Origin: Sapria himalayana
Lineage: Eukaryota; Streptophyta; Magnoliopsida; Malpighiales; Rafflesiaceae
Direction: 5' to 3'
NCBI GenBank assembly: GCA_029783825.1
Contig: JAREIK010002463.1
Coordinates: 343,501 to 407,500, forward strand
DNA length: 64,000 nt
Part shown: positions 36,995 through 47,475 of the stretch, piece by piece
Layout: every line of letters starts with the position of its first letter
How positions within the stretch are numbered: the first letter of the stretch is position 1
Notes under the pieces: model-generated
Seen by the model: only the letters and a program-made list of their open reading frames with translations
The model's database searches: none
Told to the model about the DNA's origin: nothing
Translations under genes and position numbers: made by a program

Positions 36995-39490
36995 CATTTA
37001 CATAATATCTATTTCATATAATTGATGAAGGAAACTATACATACAAAATGATACAGAATAAATTCATACTTATATAATGTTGCATGCAACTTTTTATAAC
37101 CAAGAATGATACGTTATATATTGACTTATTTTTCAAACCAATTTGTGAAATCCTTTTTAAGCTTTACATTAATTGAAGTATCATCAATATGAGGTTTTCT
37201 TTACCTTAATTCCTTAGCATATATTCTTCAAAAAAATTATTGAAGGTATTTTGAATTATTAAAAAACTATATTGCATACTACGACAAAGTAATGAGAATA
37301 TGAAATTATTATAAATCTCATTCAATATAAAGAGTAACTTCCTTGTAGTTCAACAAAATGCATGTGTATGCAACATGATACTTCTAGTCATCCAAAAAAT
37401 ATCTTGATGCTACTCTACCATAAGATTGACCTGCATATCTAAAAATAGAAAGCATATCATTTTTTTCTGATATGTCCTTCATACCATATACATTATTCGG
37501 TGAGAATTTTTTATGCTGATTAAATAATTATGGTCAAAAGTAGTGCATACAAAATACCGAAGCCTCTTTAACTAACTAGACATTTCATATCGATCCTTCC
37601 ACTTTGGCTTTATTTCAAACATTATTTTTCAATTTTTCTAAGATATCCGAAATAAATATATATTAGAAAAAAAAATATTCATCAGATACATAAAAGTTTT
37701 AGATTAACAAATAAAAAATATATAACCTCTCAAATGGATACATTCATAGGTATTACACAGGACCTACTATCATGGATTCATAAGGTAAGTGGACCGAAAG
37801 ATGTTCCATGGAGTCGAAGAAGCTAGGAGTAAAAATGCACTCTAGTCTGCATAAAATAATAGATATGTCATTTTTTAATTGTTTCATTTCTTATGACATT
37901 ACAAGTGAGATTCTTAAAAAAATACTTATTTCAGTCAATGCTTTCCAAACATTCTATGGAAATAATTCACAGAATGCTATGGTATTAGCCTCTGCATGAA
38001 CACATGGCAGTCATGAAATTTCATCCCAAATAACTTTTGTTTCTTCATATCAATACATCTTCCCATATTACATGATATCTATCAGGGAACCTAAGTTTTA
38101 TCAGCCATTTACACAAAGCTTTTTTTCTATCCTTTTTAAGATAATAACAAGCTTTAAGAAATATATTGATTCATCCCTATGTAACTCTGGATGTAAACAT
38201 AACTCTTTCAAATCCTTTTTTGATTTGGGGTGGTCTTATGTTTTTCCTTCCACATTTATGATAATATTAAAAATATTATCAAAAAAATTCTTTTCGATGT
38301 GCATCACATCTAAGTTGTGCCTAATTAAAATAGTTTTCCAATAAGGCAAATCTCAAAAGATACTTCTTTTCTTACAACCACAATGATAATTTTTTGAAAT
38401 TTGTGTATTAATGTAATCTACATCAATATCCATAATATTTTTGAACCCATATCTTTCAATTACATCTAATTTTTAATCACCTTACCTCAAAGGGGATGCA
38501 CCCTTTTATGACATTATGACATTTCCTAAATGCTTTAATATTCATCTGAAATGGTTATTCTATATGTAAGAACTTATGGTAGTTATCAAACTATGAAGTC
38601 TTTCCTCATTTGCTCAGAGAAAACACATTTGATTCCTCTTTGCAATAAGGATAAGCTAATTTCTATATAGTACTCTATCATGACAATATTGAATATATAG
38701 GAAAGTTACTTATAGTCCATATAAGTGCTACTAGCATTTTGAAGTTCTACTTTCTATATATATCATATGTTTCAACACTATCCTCCCATAATTTTTTGAG
38801 CTTTGTAATCAAGGGCTACAGAAAAATATCGAACTTGTCTTTTGGGTTTCTCGCACTGGGCACTATAACACATGAAAACATGCACTCATCTTTCATGCAT
38901 ATCCATGGTAGTAAATTATAAGGTGTAACAATAACTAGTAATAAAGAGTATTATTTCACTTTTTGTCCAAATGGCTAAAATCCATTTATGCATAGCCTTA
39001 ATCTAATATTTTGACTTTCAACTACACAAGATGGATGATGATCATCACAATGTTTCTAAGAAAGAGAATCTGAGCAATGTTGCATCATGTCATCTTCAGT
39101 AATATGCTCTTTGTGCCAACTCATACCATTAGTAGTTTCTTTAGATACAAATAAACTTTGCAACCAATGAGTCAATGGAAAATAATACACCATCTTATGA
39201 AAAATATTTGTTTTCTACCTTTTACATGTATTTCTTTTGTACTAAGGATTGTTATAAAATTATATTCAATTATTCCATTGTCTATTCCCCAATATATCAT
39301 GTAGTCATTAATGTAATAGTGTATTTTTTTTATAGGGAAACTCAAACCTTTCATTAACTTCTTTATGCTATAATCTATTATGATGTTTTTCTTTGGTAAC
39401 AATTCAGATAATAATTGGCCTATTTTATCATAACGCCTTTTTGAAAAATAAAGAATATTACACTCATATAAGTTTATGAATTCAAGAGTA
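36995..39490 (-). pseudogene. TNP2-type CACTA transposase (Transposase_21), degraded
   Basis: Minus-strand translation with frame changes follows the TNP2 order. Near 39,400-39,210: LLPKKNI, LMKGLSFP, YINDYMIYWG. Then YFPLTHWLQSLFVS. Near 38,930-38,600: VTPYNLPPWICM, SVETYDIYRK, LIWTISNFPIYS and CPYC. Near 38,370-38,200: LPYWKTILIRHNLDVMH followed by an EKNFFDNIFN block, the best preserved part. Near 37,620-37,430: EGSI, LVKEASVFC, and a YG-SRY-LDD block. TNP2 is the catalytic transposase that cuts at the CACTA ends. Numerous stops and frameshifts rule out function. Confidence 0.88.
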
Positions 39491-39790
39491 ACATTAAATT
39501 CTTGAATAAACTTATATGAGTTTATTTGTATTAATATCCCAAAGAATATTGTTTAATATTCTTTGGTAACAATTCATATAAGTTTATGAATATTAAATTC
39601 TTTGGTAACAATTCATATAAACTTATTGAATATATTTTAGATATTTTAGATATTAAATGAATATTGTTTAATCATTAGTAATATCCCAAAGAATATTGTT
39701 TAATATTCTTTGGTAACAATTCATATAAGTTTATGAATTTAATATAGGCTTTTGAATTTAATAAAGAATTTGAGATATTTTAGATATTTC
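39395..39790. repeat. Local cluster of short direct and inverted duplications
   Basis: CTTTGGTAACAATTCA occurs four times, near 39,391, 39,560, 39,599 and 39,706. The first is the genuine TNP2 coding copy (LLPKKN on the minus strand). Perfect hairpins CCAAAGAATATT-GTTT-AATATTCTTTGG occur near 39,538 and 39,684. TTAGATATTTTAGATATT-type repeats follow. It looks like a local template-switching rearrangement at the edge of the TNP2 gene. Confidence 0.8.
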
Positions 39791-40895
39791 ATGAATATTG
39801 AGATATAATTTCTTCTTTTGAGGAGATATGCTTTAAATATTTTGTCTGATTTTTATATGATTGAATATATGCTCATTGGCTTGCTACTTGATCAAAGTGT
39901 AAACCTATTCATATTTATTTATTTCTCAGTTGATTCTTTTAGACATAGTATAATTGTATCAAAGTTGAACTACCTGATAATGATCAGAGAGAAATACTCA
40001 GATTCTCATAGACATGCTAATATGAATGTAGTTCTTATGATTTTCATGTTGGTGAAGAGTGTTCTAGAACATGAGATATCATTCAGAGATTAGTGATATA
40101 GTCGAATAGAGGTTTACACAAATTCTAGTTGAACTCAAATGATTAAAAGAAAATATCTATTATATAATTTTATATTTTTTAATATAAATTTTATTTCTTA
40201 GAAAAGTAAGTAGTATATCATTTTTAGATTTAATGTAGATACAGAGTATGCATTTATGACATTGATTGCTTATGAGATCCAGTGGATCAAACATTTTTTT
40301 GGAAGAATTCTGTTTACTAATTTAGATGCTTTATTATAATAATTAGATAACTTGATATATTGATGCTTATTTGATATTCAATGACTAAATAAAATATATT
40401 TAGATTGATTGTAATTTAATGGGAGAAGATCTAGGATAATTTGAAAGTAATTATATACATACATATCAATGAAAAAATTATAGATATTTCAGGAATGCGC
40501 TCAAACAATAAGGTTTTTTTCTCTTTTTCGAGTTGAGAATTTGTGACATATACATACTAGCTTAAAGTGGTTGTGTTTGAGGTTTAATTTAATGTGTAAG
40601 CATAATTTTTTATTTATTTTTTTTCTTGTTAGATTTATATATTGTATAAGAGCACATGACATGTGAGTTATCACAACTATATATATATATTAATTTTTTA
40701 AAATAGTGAAAAAATGTAGTATTTTTCTTTTTCTCCTTCTCTCCCTGGTTATAACTGAAACTCTTACCAATTTTTGGGCATAATAGTGATGAATCAAGCA
40801 TTGTCATTGTTGATAGTACCAATTAATGCTAGTCATTGATGGCGTTGGGTAATAATCAATGATTGTTGGTGTATGTTGTTTGTTAATGGTGATTA
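39791..40895. other. Unassigned AT-rich sequence
   Basis: Possibly the 5' region of the CACTA element or an intron of the RCC1 gene. A 91-codon frame at 39,818-40,093 is hydrophobic and shows no family resemblance. No CACTA 5' terminus found here. Confidence 0.35.
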
Positions 40896-40900
40896 CTCTA

Positions 40901-41491
40901 TGTTGGACAATTGTGCTTTCACAGTTATGATTTTAAGATAAAGAAGAAGAAAGAATAACTAAAACAACAAAAACAACAAAAGATATATATTCAATCCACA
41001 ATCCAAGCACGAGAGAATAAAAAACAAAACAAAAACCATAACAAAAATGCACGAAATAACGTGGTTCACTAGTTGCTCAGTACGACTAGCTACATCCACC
41101 AAAAAATACTTATGCGTTACACAAAACCAAATCATAAGTCTTACAGTATGTGCAGCGCAGAAATAGTCGTGATAAATTGAGCAGAGAGAGAGAGAGGGGG
41201 GAAGGATGAACAGTTCCAGATCATGAAAATAGTAACCTGAAAAAATAAAAGACAACATTTTATATTAAAATTTTCTCGGTTCAATTAACTGGAGCGGGTT
41301 GAATCATCAGACTGGTCAGGCTCTACTTCAAAAATTTTTTCAGCCCACTGACCGGACAGCGGAACCTTCGTTATTGTGCTACTATTGTATTCCCGGTCTC
41401 TTAATATTTCCTTTCCTATATTTACATGAAAATTTTAAAACAGAAATATTTAGTTATACAAATAGATTATCAAAATAAACTGTATACAGCA
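40901..41491 (-). mobile_element. Second solo LTR of the copia family, minus orientation
   Basis: 591 bp, plus strand TGTTGGACAATTGTGC to TGTATACAGCA, homologous to the reverse complement of the copia LTRs including ACGTGGTTC and CTCAGTACGACTAGCTACAT. Perfect target duplication CTCTA at 40,896-40,900 and 41,492-41,496. More diverged than the LTRs at 30,782 and 35,390. Confidence 0.95.
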
Positions 41492-41496
41492 CTCTA

Positions 41497-41949
41497 GGTG
41501 GAAGTAAATAGTGATGTTTGGGCCCATTATGTTTCATATGTGATATCAATTTGAAATGTTGAATAATAATGAATCATTTCATTTTTGTCAAACTTAAATA
41601 TTTAATATAAAAAGTTATTTGGAGCTTGAAGCAAGTGGCATGCTTCTACTTGTATACATGTTATTTTATGGGAATTGAAATGTATACATGATAACATATG
41701 TTTTTATGTTTTCTCATTTTATTCCATAGGATTGTATATGATATTTTAGGATATTGATGGGCAGTTCTACAAAATCAAAAATTAATTGGACAAATAATTT
41801 GACAAAATTGTAGTTTACGCTTGTTTCATTTATCCCTCATTATAGTCAAACAAATACCTCCTTTACTGTTTTGTTCGTATTATGTTCAAGTATACTAGTT
41901 CATAACTTTGCACATATTTAGGCTCTTATATGTTCAGATATTTGATTAG
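41497..41949 (+). other. Probable intron upstream of the RCC1 exon
   Basis: AT-rich sequence ending TTTGATTAG immediately before the exon-like homology. No coding similarity seen. The solo LTR sits at its left edge. Confidence 0.45.
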
Positions 41950-42143
41950 GTAATAATGAATTTGGTCAATTGGGTGATGGCACTAAAGAGGGTAAAAGGC
42001 ACCCATTAAAAGTGAAGCAGTTAGAGGCAGAGTTTGTAAAATATGTGTCATGTGGAGCGCATTGTACTACTGCTATTGCAGAACCTCGTGTAAATGATGG
42101 TACCATCTCGATGAGCAGACTATGGGTTTGGGGTCAAAATCAG
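41950..42143 (+). CDS. Single exon of an RCC1-repeat family protein
   Basis: 194 bp. With the split Gly codon at its left edge it encodes NNEFGQLGDGTKEGKRHP, then VKYVSCGAHCTTAIAE, then SRLWVWGQNQ. These are the signature pieces of RCC1 beta-propeller blades (GxLG and VSCGxxHT positions). An AG precedes it at 41,948-41,949 and a GT donor follows at 42,144 (CAG|GTAGGG), so it has clean plant splice borders and no stop inside. The exon starts in the second base of a codon and ends after a complete codon. No other exon is recognised in the window. It is either one exon of a host gene with very long, transposon-filled introns, or a captured fragment. It is the only segment that reads like an undecayed host coding sequence. 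Confidence 0.75.
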
Positions 42144-42227
42144 GTAGGGCATAGCCAGCTCAAGTATGTTTATTTTGTGACTTATGAATGTTCTAGTCAA
42201 TTTGCATGCACCTCAACCAATCCTAGG

Positions 42228-42686
42228 TAGATGTATCAACTGGGCCGGGCTAGCCCGGCAAGGAAATTTCTCGTGCCCAGGCTCGTGTCGTGCCGACCAT
42301 GTCACAATCATGTCGTGCCGTGCCGAGGCCAACCGGGCCTCGTGCCATGCCTGGCCTGGCATGGTACAGTGGCCCATTGGCACAGTATCGTGCCTAAACC
42401 AAATTTTTTAAAAAAATTAGGGCTACGAGGGTGCCGAAACCCTAATTTTTTTTAAATTAGGGTTTCGTGTGTGCCGAAATACTAATTTTTTTAAAAATTA
42501 GGGGGTCGGCGCGACGGCGCGTGTCAAAACCCTAATTTTTTTTAAATTTAGGGGTAGGACCGATCCTGCCGAACTCGGCAGATCGTGCCGCGGGCCCGTG
42601 CCGGGCTAAACTCCACAAAATGAAAGCACGATTGGGCCTGAAAAAATAGGTCGGGCCGACTCGACATGTCCCATTTGACACCTCTA
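42228..42686. mobile_element. hAT-type MITE 1
   Basis: 459 bp with terminal repeats TAGATGTATCAACTGGG (left) and, on the minus strand, TAGAGGTGTCAAATGGG (right). Near-perfect 8-bp duplication ATCCTAGG / ATCCTATG at 42,220-42,227 and 42,687-42,694. The ends and GC-rich subterminal sequence resemble the autonomous hAT at 8276-11802. The interior is an array of AAACCCTAA ... TTAGGGTTT hairpin units. No coding capacity. It lies in the sequence following the RCC1 exon's donor site. Confidence 0.88.
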
Positions 42687-42699
42687 ATCCTATGTAAGT

Positions 42700-42815
42700 A
42701 TGAGCTGATACATTTCCCTCAATTCAAATGTAAGATTCAAACCTACGATCTCATGAATATATTGTATTCCTGGAGCTCGTTGCTCGCCCTTACCATCTGA
42801 ACTAACTTGTGATAG
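42700..42815 (-). mobile_element. tRNA-derived SINE candidate
   Basis: On the minus strand GTTAGTTCAGATGGTAAG (42,789-42,806) resembles a tRNA A box, and GGTTTGAATC (42,734-42,743) matches a B box about 55 bases downstream. This is the internal RNA polymerase III promoter arrangement of plant tRNA-like SINEs. Limits are approximate, with no clear target duplication. Confidence 0.55.
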
Positions 42816-42984
42816 CAGTTGTAGTACATTAACTCGTGAGTATGTGATTCACTTCAATAGTTACTAATTATATACGAACCCACAAATTTGTGATTGAGAA
42901 TTTTCATGTTCCATGTTCTTGGGTATTAATTCATATTGTTATATGTATTTTCATATTCATCTCTATCTTGATGAAATTTACTTG

Positions 42985-43476
42985 CAGCAGTAGCGGCAAC
43001 ATTGGTGGCAGCAACGGCTGCGGCGTAAGCGGCAGTGGCGGCAGTGGTGGCGACAGTGGCGGCAGTTATGGCGGCAATGGCGGTGGCAGTAGTGGTGGGA
43101 GCGGTAGTGGCGAGAGAGGCAGCATCAGAGGCGGCGACGACGACGGCGGCTGTAGCAAAGACTGCACCGAAAGCGGTGGAGCACTGGAAGCGGTGGTAGA
43201 GGCGGCAGCAGCAGCGACGGTAGCGCTTGCAGCAGCAGTAGGGACAGAAGTGGCATGCAGCAGCAGCACCAATAGTAGTGGCAGCGACGGTGGCGGCCAG
43301 CAGTGGCAGTAGCGGCTGCGGAAACAGTGGCATTGGCAGCAGTTGAGACAGCGGTGGCAGTAGAGGCAACGACGACAGCAGAGGCAGCGGCGGCAGCGAT
43401 GACAAGAGCCGTGGTATTGGCAATGGCAGCGACAATGGCAGTAGCGACCGGAGCGGCAGTGGGAGCAGCAGCAACA
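42985..43476. repeat. GC-rich imperfect trinucleotide tract (GGC/CAG/GAC)
   Basis: Nearly 500 bp of GGCAGTGGC-like triplets, strikingly GC-rich against AT-rich surroundings. Absence of stops makes open frames on both strands (Gly/Ser-rich on plus, Leu/Pro- or Cys/Arg-rich on minus); I treat these as repeat artefacts. MITE 2 inserted at its right end. Confidence 0.85.
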
Positions 43477-44043
43477 TAGAGTTGTCAACCGGGACGGACC
43501 GACCATGGCCAGCACGAGGCACTGCACGATTCGGCCGTGCCTAGGCCGGCTCGGCATGGAAATTTCTCGTGCCCGGGCTCATGTCATGCCCGACCACTGC
43601 ACAATTGTGCCATGCCGTGCCGAGGCCAACCAAGCCTCGTGCCGTGCATGGCCTGGCATGGTACCATGGCCCGTTGGCACGGTACCTTGCAGAAACCAAT
43701 TTTTTTAAAAGAATTAGGGTTTCGGGCGCTCCAAAATCCTATTTTTTTTAAATTATGGTTTCAAGTGCGCCGAAATCTTAATTTTTTAAAAATTAGGGTT
43801 TTAGGGGTGCTGAAACCCTAATTTTTTAAAAATTAGGGGTTTGGCACGACGCCACGCACCGAAACCCTAATTTTTTTTAATTTAGGGCTCCGCCCGACCG
43901 GGTAGAACCCAGCGGATCGTGCCGCAGACCCGTGCCGGGTTGGACTCCACAAAATCGTGTCGTGCCTAGCCTAGCACGAAAGCATGGATGTGCCTGAAAA
44001 AAATGGGTCGAGTCGGACCGGCACATCCCATTTGACACCTATA
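43477..44043. mobile_element. hAT-type MITE 2
   Basis: 567 bp with ends TAGAGTTGTCAACCGGG and, on the minus strand, TATAGGTGTCAAATGGG. 8-bp duplication CAGCAACA / CAACAACA at 43,469-43,476 and 44,044-44,051, one mismatch. The interior closely resembles MITE 1 (GGAAATTTCTCGTGCCCGGG and the same hairpin units), so both descend from one family. No coding capacity. Confidence 0.88.
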
Positions 44044-44055
44044 CAACAACAGTAC

Positions 44056-44560
44056 CAAATGAGGTGTATACGTACGAATAAAGTCAGTAAATACGTACAT
44101 ATAATACTGTAGTATTTTATGTACATATATACTAAGTATATTTGTACTCAGTTTATATGTACACATAATACTGTTATTTTTATGTACATATACTACAGTA
44201 ATATATGTACAATTGAAATGCTAGTATATATTTACATATATACTGCATGATTATATATGTATCAAAACATATCTTTTTTTAATTTGATTGAGTGGTTTAA
44301 ATTTTTGACAGATATGATACCGGATTGTTCCTCATACAAAGCTTTTATAAGTGATGAGATTTTTCACTAGACATTACGTATCATGACTCAGACAGCTTTA
44401 TCATAGTAGAAAAATGATGATCAGATGAGCAAAGGGAGAGAAAGTAACGTCAATGAATGGATATATTATACTTTATGCATTGTCAGTAGATACATTGATG
44501 AATGAGATGAAATAAAATTGTGTTATTTTTTTGTTTCAATTATGTAAAATATTGAATTAG
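44056..44560. other. AT-rich sequence with ATGTACATATA repeats
   Basis: 44,060-44,270 contains repeated TATGTACATATA and ATACTGTAGTAT-like palindromic words. The rest shows nothing recognisable. Confidence 0.5.
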
Positions 44561-44689
44561 AATATGATATTAAATGATTTTATTTGTTGTTTATAATAAA
44601 TTATTTATAGTTTTAATTTTTATTCAATTTGTTATGAAAATATTAAATTATTTAATTAAAAAATTTTTAAATAATTTAAATTCTGAAAT

Positions 44690-45157
44690 TAATTTTGAAA
44701 TTAAAATAGCCAGGAAAAAATCCCTTTCTAATTTATCTATGGAATTTTCACTAGCTAATTTAGCTAGGGAATTTTTTTCTAGCTAATTTAGCTAAGGAAA
44801 TATTATAATTAGCGATAGATTTTTCGACGCTAAATTTATTTAGCTAAGGACTATATTTGTCACTAAAATTTATAGACCAGCACTTTAGCTAGAGAATCAT
44901 CCTTCGTTATTTTTGTTTAGTGACGAAATATCTCATTTATCTTGCTAATTTAGCTACGAAATTTTTCTTTTTTAGCAAGAAATTTTTCCGTTGCTAACTT
45001 TTTAGATAGGGACACTTCCGTCACTAAAAATTAGCAAGAAACACTTTAGATAGGTAACCGATCCATTGGTAGTCTATCACTATATCTCGTTTAGCGACGG
45101 AAAATACACATTTAGCTAGAGAATTGTCCCTAGCTAAATGGGATTTTTCTTGTAGTG
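44690..45157. mobile_element. CACTA-type terminus with subterminal repeats (different family)
   Basis: The right edge reads ATTTTTCTTGTAGTG, the reverse complement of CACTACAAGAAAAAT. Inside it, variants of AATTTAGCTAGGGAA and CTAGCTAAAT recur on both strands about a dozen times, the typical transposase-binding subterminal array. These differ from the repeats inside 27,618, so it is a different family or a separate element. The partner terminus was not found in the window. Confidence 0.7.
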
Positions 45158-46269
45158 TATGGTTTTTTCCATAAATATAGTCCGAACACTCATCAGGATA
45201 GGATCAATAGTGAAATTGAAATAAATTTTTTTTAGCTAGTAATTGAATGACCTTCTCAATTATAGTACCAATTTTTTCATGCTAGAGATCATTTTCCTAT
45301 AATACATTTTTCTTCTTGCCCCTCATAATGTCTACTAAGCCCTTGGTATGACTCCACTAGTCATCACTAAAATGACTCATCTATCCATGCAATCCAACAT
45401 AACTAAAGACATCCGGTTCACTCAAATGTCCGATATGAACCAGACATCTTTCTGTATTAGGTGATATCCATTCTGCATCTATTGACTAATATCTCATATA
45501 CTCAATATGTGTGATATCCCACTATTACCCATATTTACTATGACAAAATTACTAGGTAAATTTGTAGTAAATAAGTTAAACATAGGGTGATGTAAAATGA
45601 AACTCCTAAATAGATAAGCTAGTCACCCTCTTAAAATACTAGAATAGTGAGGTTGTCATCACTAACTAGCATTAAGACACATTCTAAATTGATATTAGCC
45701 TCTCTCGAGTCTATTATCTCTTGTATGCTATTGCTATAGTTTTTTCCAAGAATAACAATCATTTTCACATGTATCTTCTTCTTACACTGATAATACTTGA
45801 CAAATTTTTTATTTTGTGACTAGTTTTTGGAAGAATATATTTTTTCATCACTCTATGTGTGCTTAGTTGTGCTCCTATCATGTCTCACAGAAAAAAGAAT
45901 ATCATGAGAATCTTCAAATTTCTCTGTTCTCCTTACTTCTTCAAAAAATAGGGTTTTTTGACAATATGCATTGATATAATACCTCCCGGTGGTGCGTGCC
46001 CTATAAAACTATAAGGTTATCCCAAATATTTATAAGTGTGCTCAATTGTAGGCAAGAAAGCAACTCAACCTTGAAGAGCATCTTAATAGATGCAAGCTAG
46101 TTTATTATCTATTGTAAAAGATTGATGTGTGCCTGTATTAGATTCTATTTTTAAACATTTAAATTAAACAAACATCTAATGATTAACATTTTAATTTTAA
46201 ATATGTTCTTTTCAAACTTACTCTAGTTTCTACCACAACTTGTCTCTTCTCATTTCTTCAGAAAGTTAT
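45158..46269. other. Unassigned AT-rich stretch
   Basis: No coding similarity or repeat structure that I can name on either strand. Confidence 0.3.
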
Positions 46270-46857
46270 TGATAAATATCATTATTTATCCTTTCATGAA
46301 TTATGATTGCAACCTAAAGTACATGTCTTCCTATTCTTATTCACTCGATTTATAGAGTTTACCTTTTTATTCACATGATCATATAATTATTTGACTAAAA
46401 GATGGTTGCACATTCTATTTTTCCAAATAAAATAGTTTGGTCCAGTTAACTGTATTGTCACATATCAGTCCTCCATGATAGAAAAAATCAACATCAATGT
46501 CAACCACATATAAACCACACAAACATAATATCACAAATCACATTGATATCACTATGCTGATATCAAAATAATCTGATACTAGTTTAATGATATTAAAAAA
46601 AATAATGCATCAATGTCACTAAATGATCTTTAATAGAACTTCAACTTCGAATACTACTCTTTGGGTGGTATTGAGAACCAAGACTCGGATATTAGTTGTT
46701 GGGAATACAAGTTGGTAAGTAGTTAATCCAAAATAATTAAAAATTTTCTAAGAATAAATTTTTGTTTGCCACTCTCAAAACTTATGAATTTAAATATTCA
46801 AATTGATATTAAATTTTATATTTTAAAAAATGTCAAGTTTTTATAAAATAAAATTCA
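46270..46857. repeat. Dispersed repeat, copy 2 (possible LTR)
   Basis: Homologous to 24,128-24,718 in the same orientation, beginning TGATAAATATCA and fading after CAAGTTTTTATAAAATAAAA. Confidence 0.6.
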
Positions 46858-47217
46858 TTCCAGAAATATATTTTAATTAAAACATTTTAAATTCCAATTT
46901 TGAATTTTATTTTATGGAAAGCTATTTCTATAACATGTATTAAAAACTTATTATTATGTACTAACAATATAAAATACTCAAAATTATATTTTGAACTAGT
47001 TTCATTTTTCAAGAATATAAATCCTAAGTATCATAAAACTAGAATAATAACATTAACCTAAAATATTCAATTCATCAGTTTTAATTGGTAAGAAATCGAT
47101 TATCTTTTCAATTAAATTTCTAAGTAGAGATGAGTATTTATCAAGGAATTCTAAAAATCTTCATAATAATACTATAATTTCATATATTCAAGACTAGTGT
47201 GAGATGAGAAAAATAGT
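46858..47217. other. AT-rich sequence, nothing recognised
   Basis: No frame, repeat or RNA feature seen. Confidence 0.3.
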
Positions 47218-47224
47218 AGAGGTT

Positions 47225-47475
47225 AACATGTGGTGACTCAACTGTTAGTATTTAGAACTATGTGCACTAAAGATCTTGAATTCAAATTCTATGGGATCCG
47301 ACATGCGGGGCATGTGTAAAACCTTGGGCCTTGACATGCAAAAAAAGACTATTGATATTTTTGGTGGGGTGCTGGGCAATCGATTTACATTCGGGGATTA
47401 TCCAGGGACTAAGGTCGAATGGTGCCGACAATTTGTCAAACTTATGATGACTAATGAGTTGTAGGTTTTGATTCA
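47225..47475 (+). mobile_element. Possible tRNA-like SINE
   Basis: TGGTGACTCAACTG (47,231-47,244) is A-box-like and AATTCAAATTC (47,279-47,289) is B-box-like, with normal spacing. The following 180 bases are less AT-rich than the flanks. A 62-codon frame here (47,276-47,464) resembles no protein I know and is probably incidental. Confidence 0.4.

Larger units (their letters stand above)
27618..39490 (-). mobile_element. CACTA (En/Spm) transposon, minus strand, with nested LTR insertions
   Basis: The 3' terminus at 27,618 reads CACTACAAGAAAA on the plus strand, the canonical CACTA end. On the minus strand follow a TNP2-type transposase (about 39,490-36,995), its DUF4216-like C-terminal part (36,419-35,923) and a second Transposase_24-like gene (30,453-28,300). 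A copia element and a solo LTR interrupt it, each with its own target duplication. The 5' end was not found with confidence. A CACTA-type terminus at 45,157 has different subterminal repeats, and its flank (TAT) does not match AAA before 27,618. Confidence 0.85.

Noticed and set aside
42890..43557. Long frames on both strands in the GC-rich tract (Gly/Ser-rich, Leu/Pro-rich, Cys/Arg-rich)
   Set aside because: Low-complexity triplets remove stops from several frames at once, and one frame runs into MITE 2.
42540..43890. Interstitial telomere repeats, from AAACCCTAA matches
   Set aside because: The motif occurs as isolated inverted pairs inside MITEs, not as tandem TTTAGGG units.
27618..45157. 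A single 17.5-kb CACTA element with captured RCC1 exon
   Set aside because: The two termini share only the universal 13 bases, subterminal repeats differ, and the 3-bp flanks AAA and TAT do not match. Kept only as a possibility.
47276..47464. 62-codon frame starting MNSNSMGSDMRG
   Set aside because: No family resemblance, and it overlaps the B box of a SINE-like unit; probably chance.
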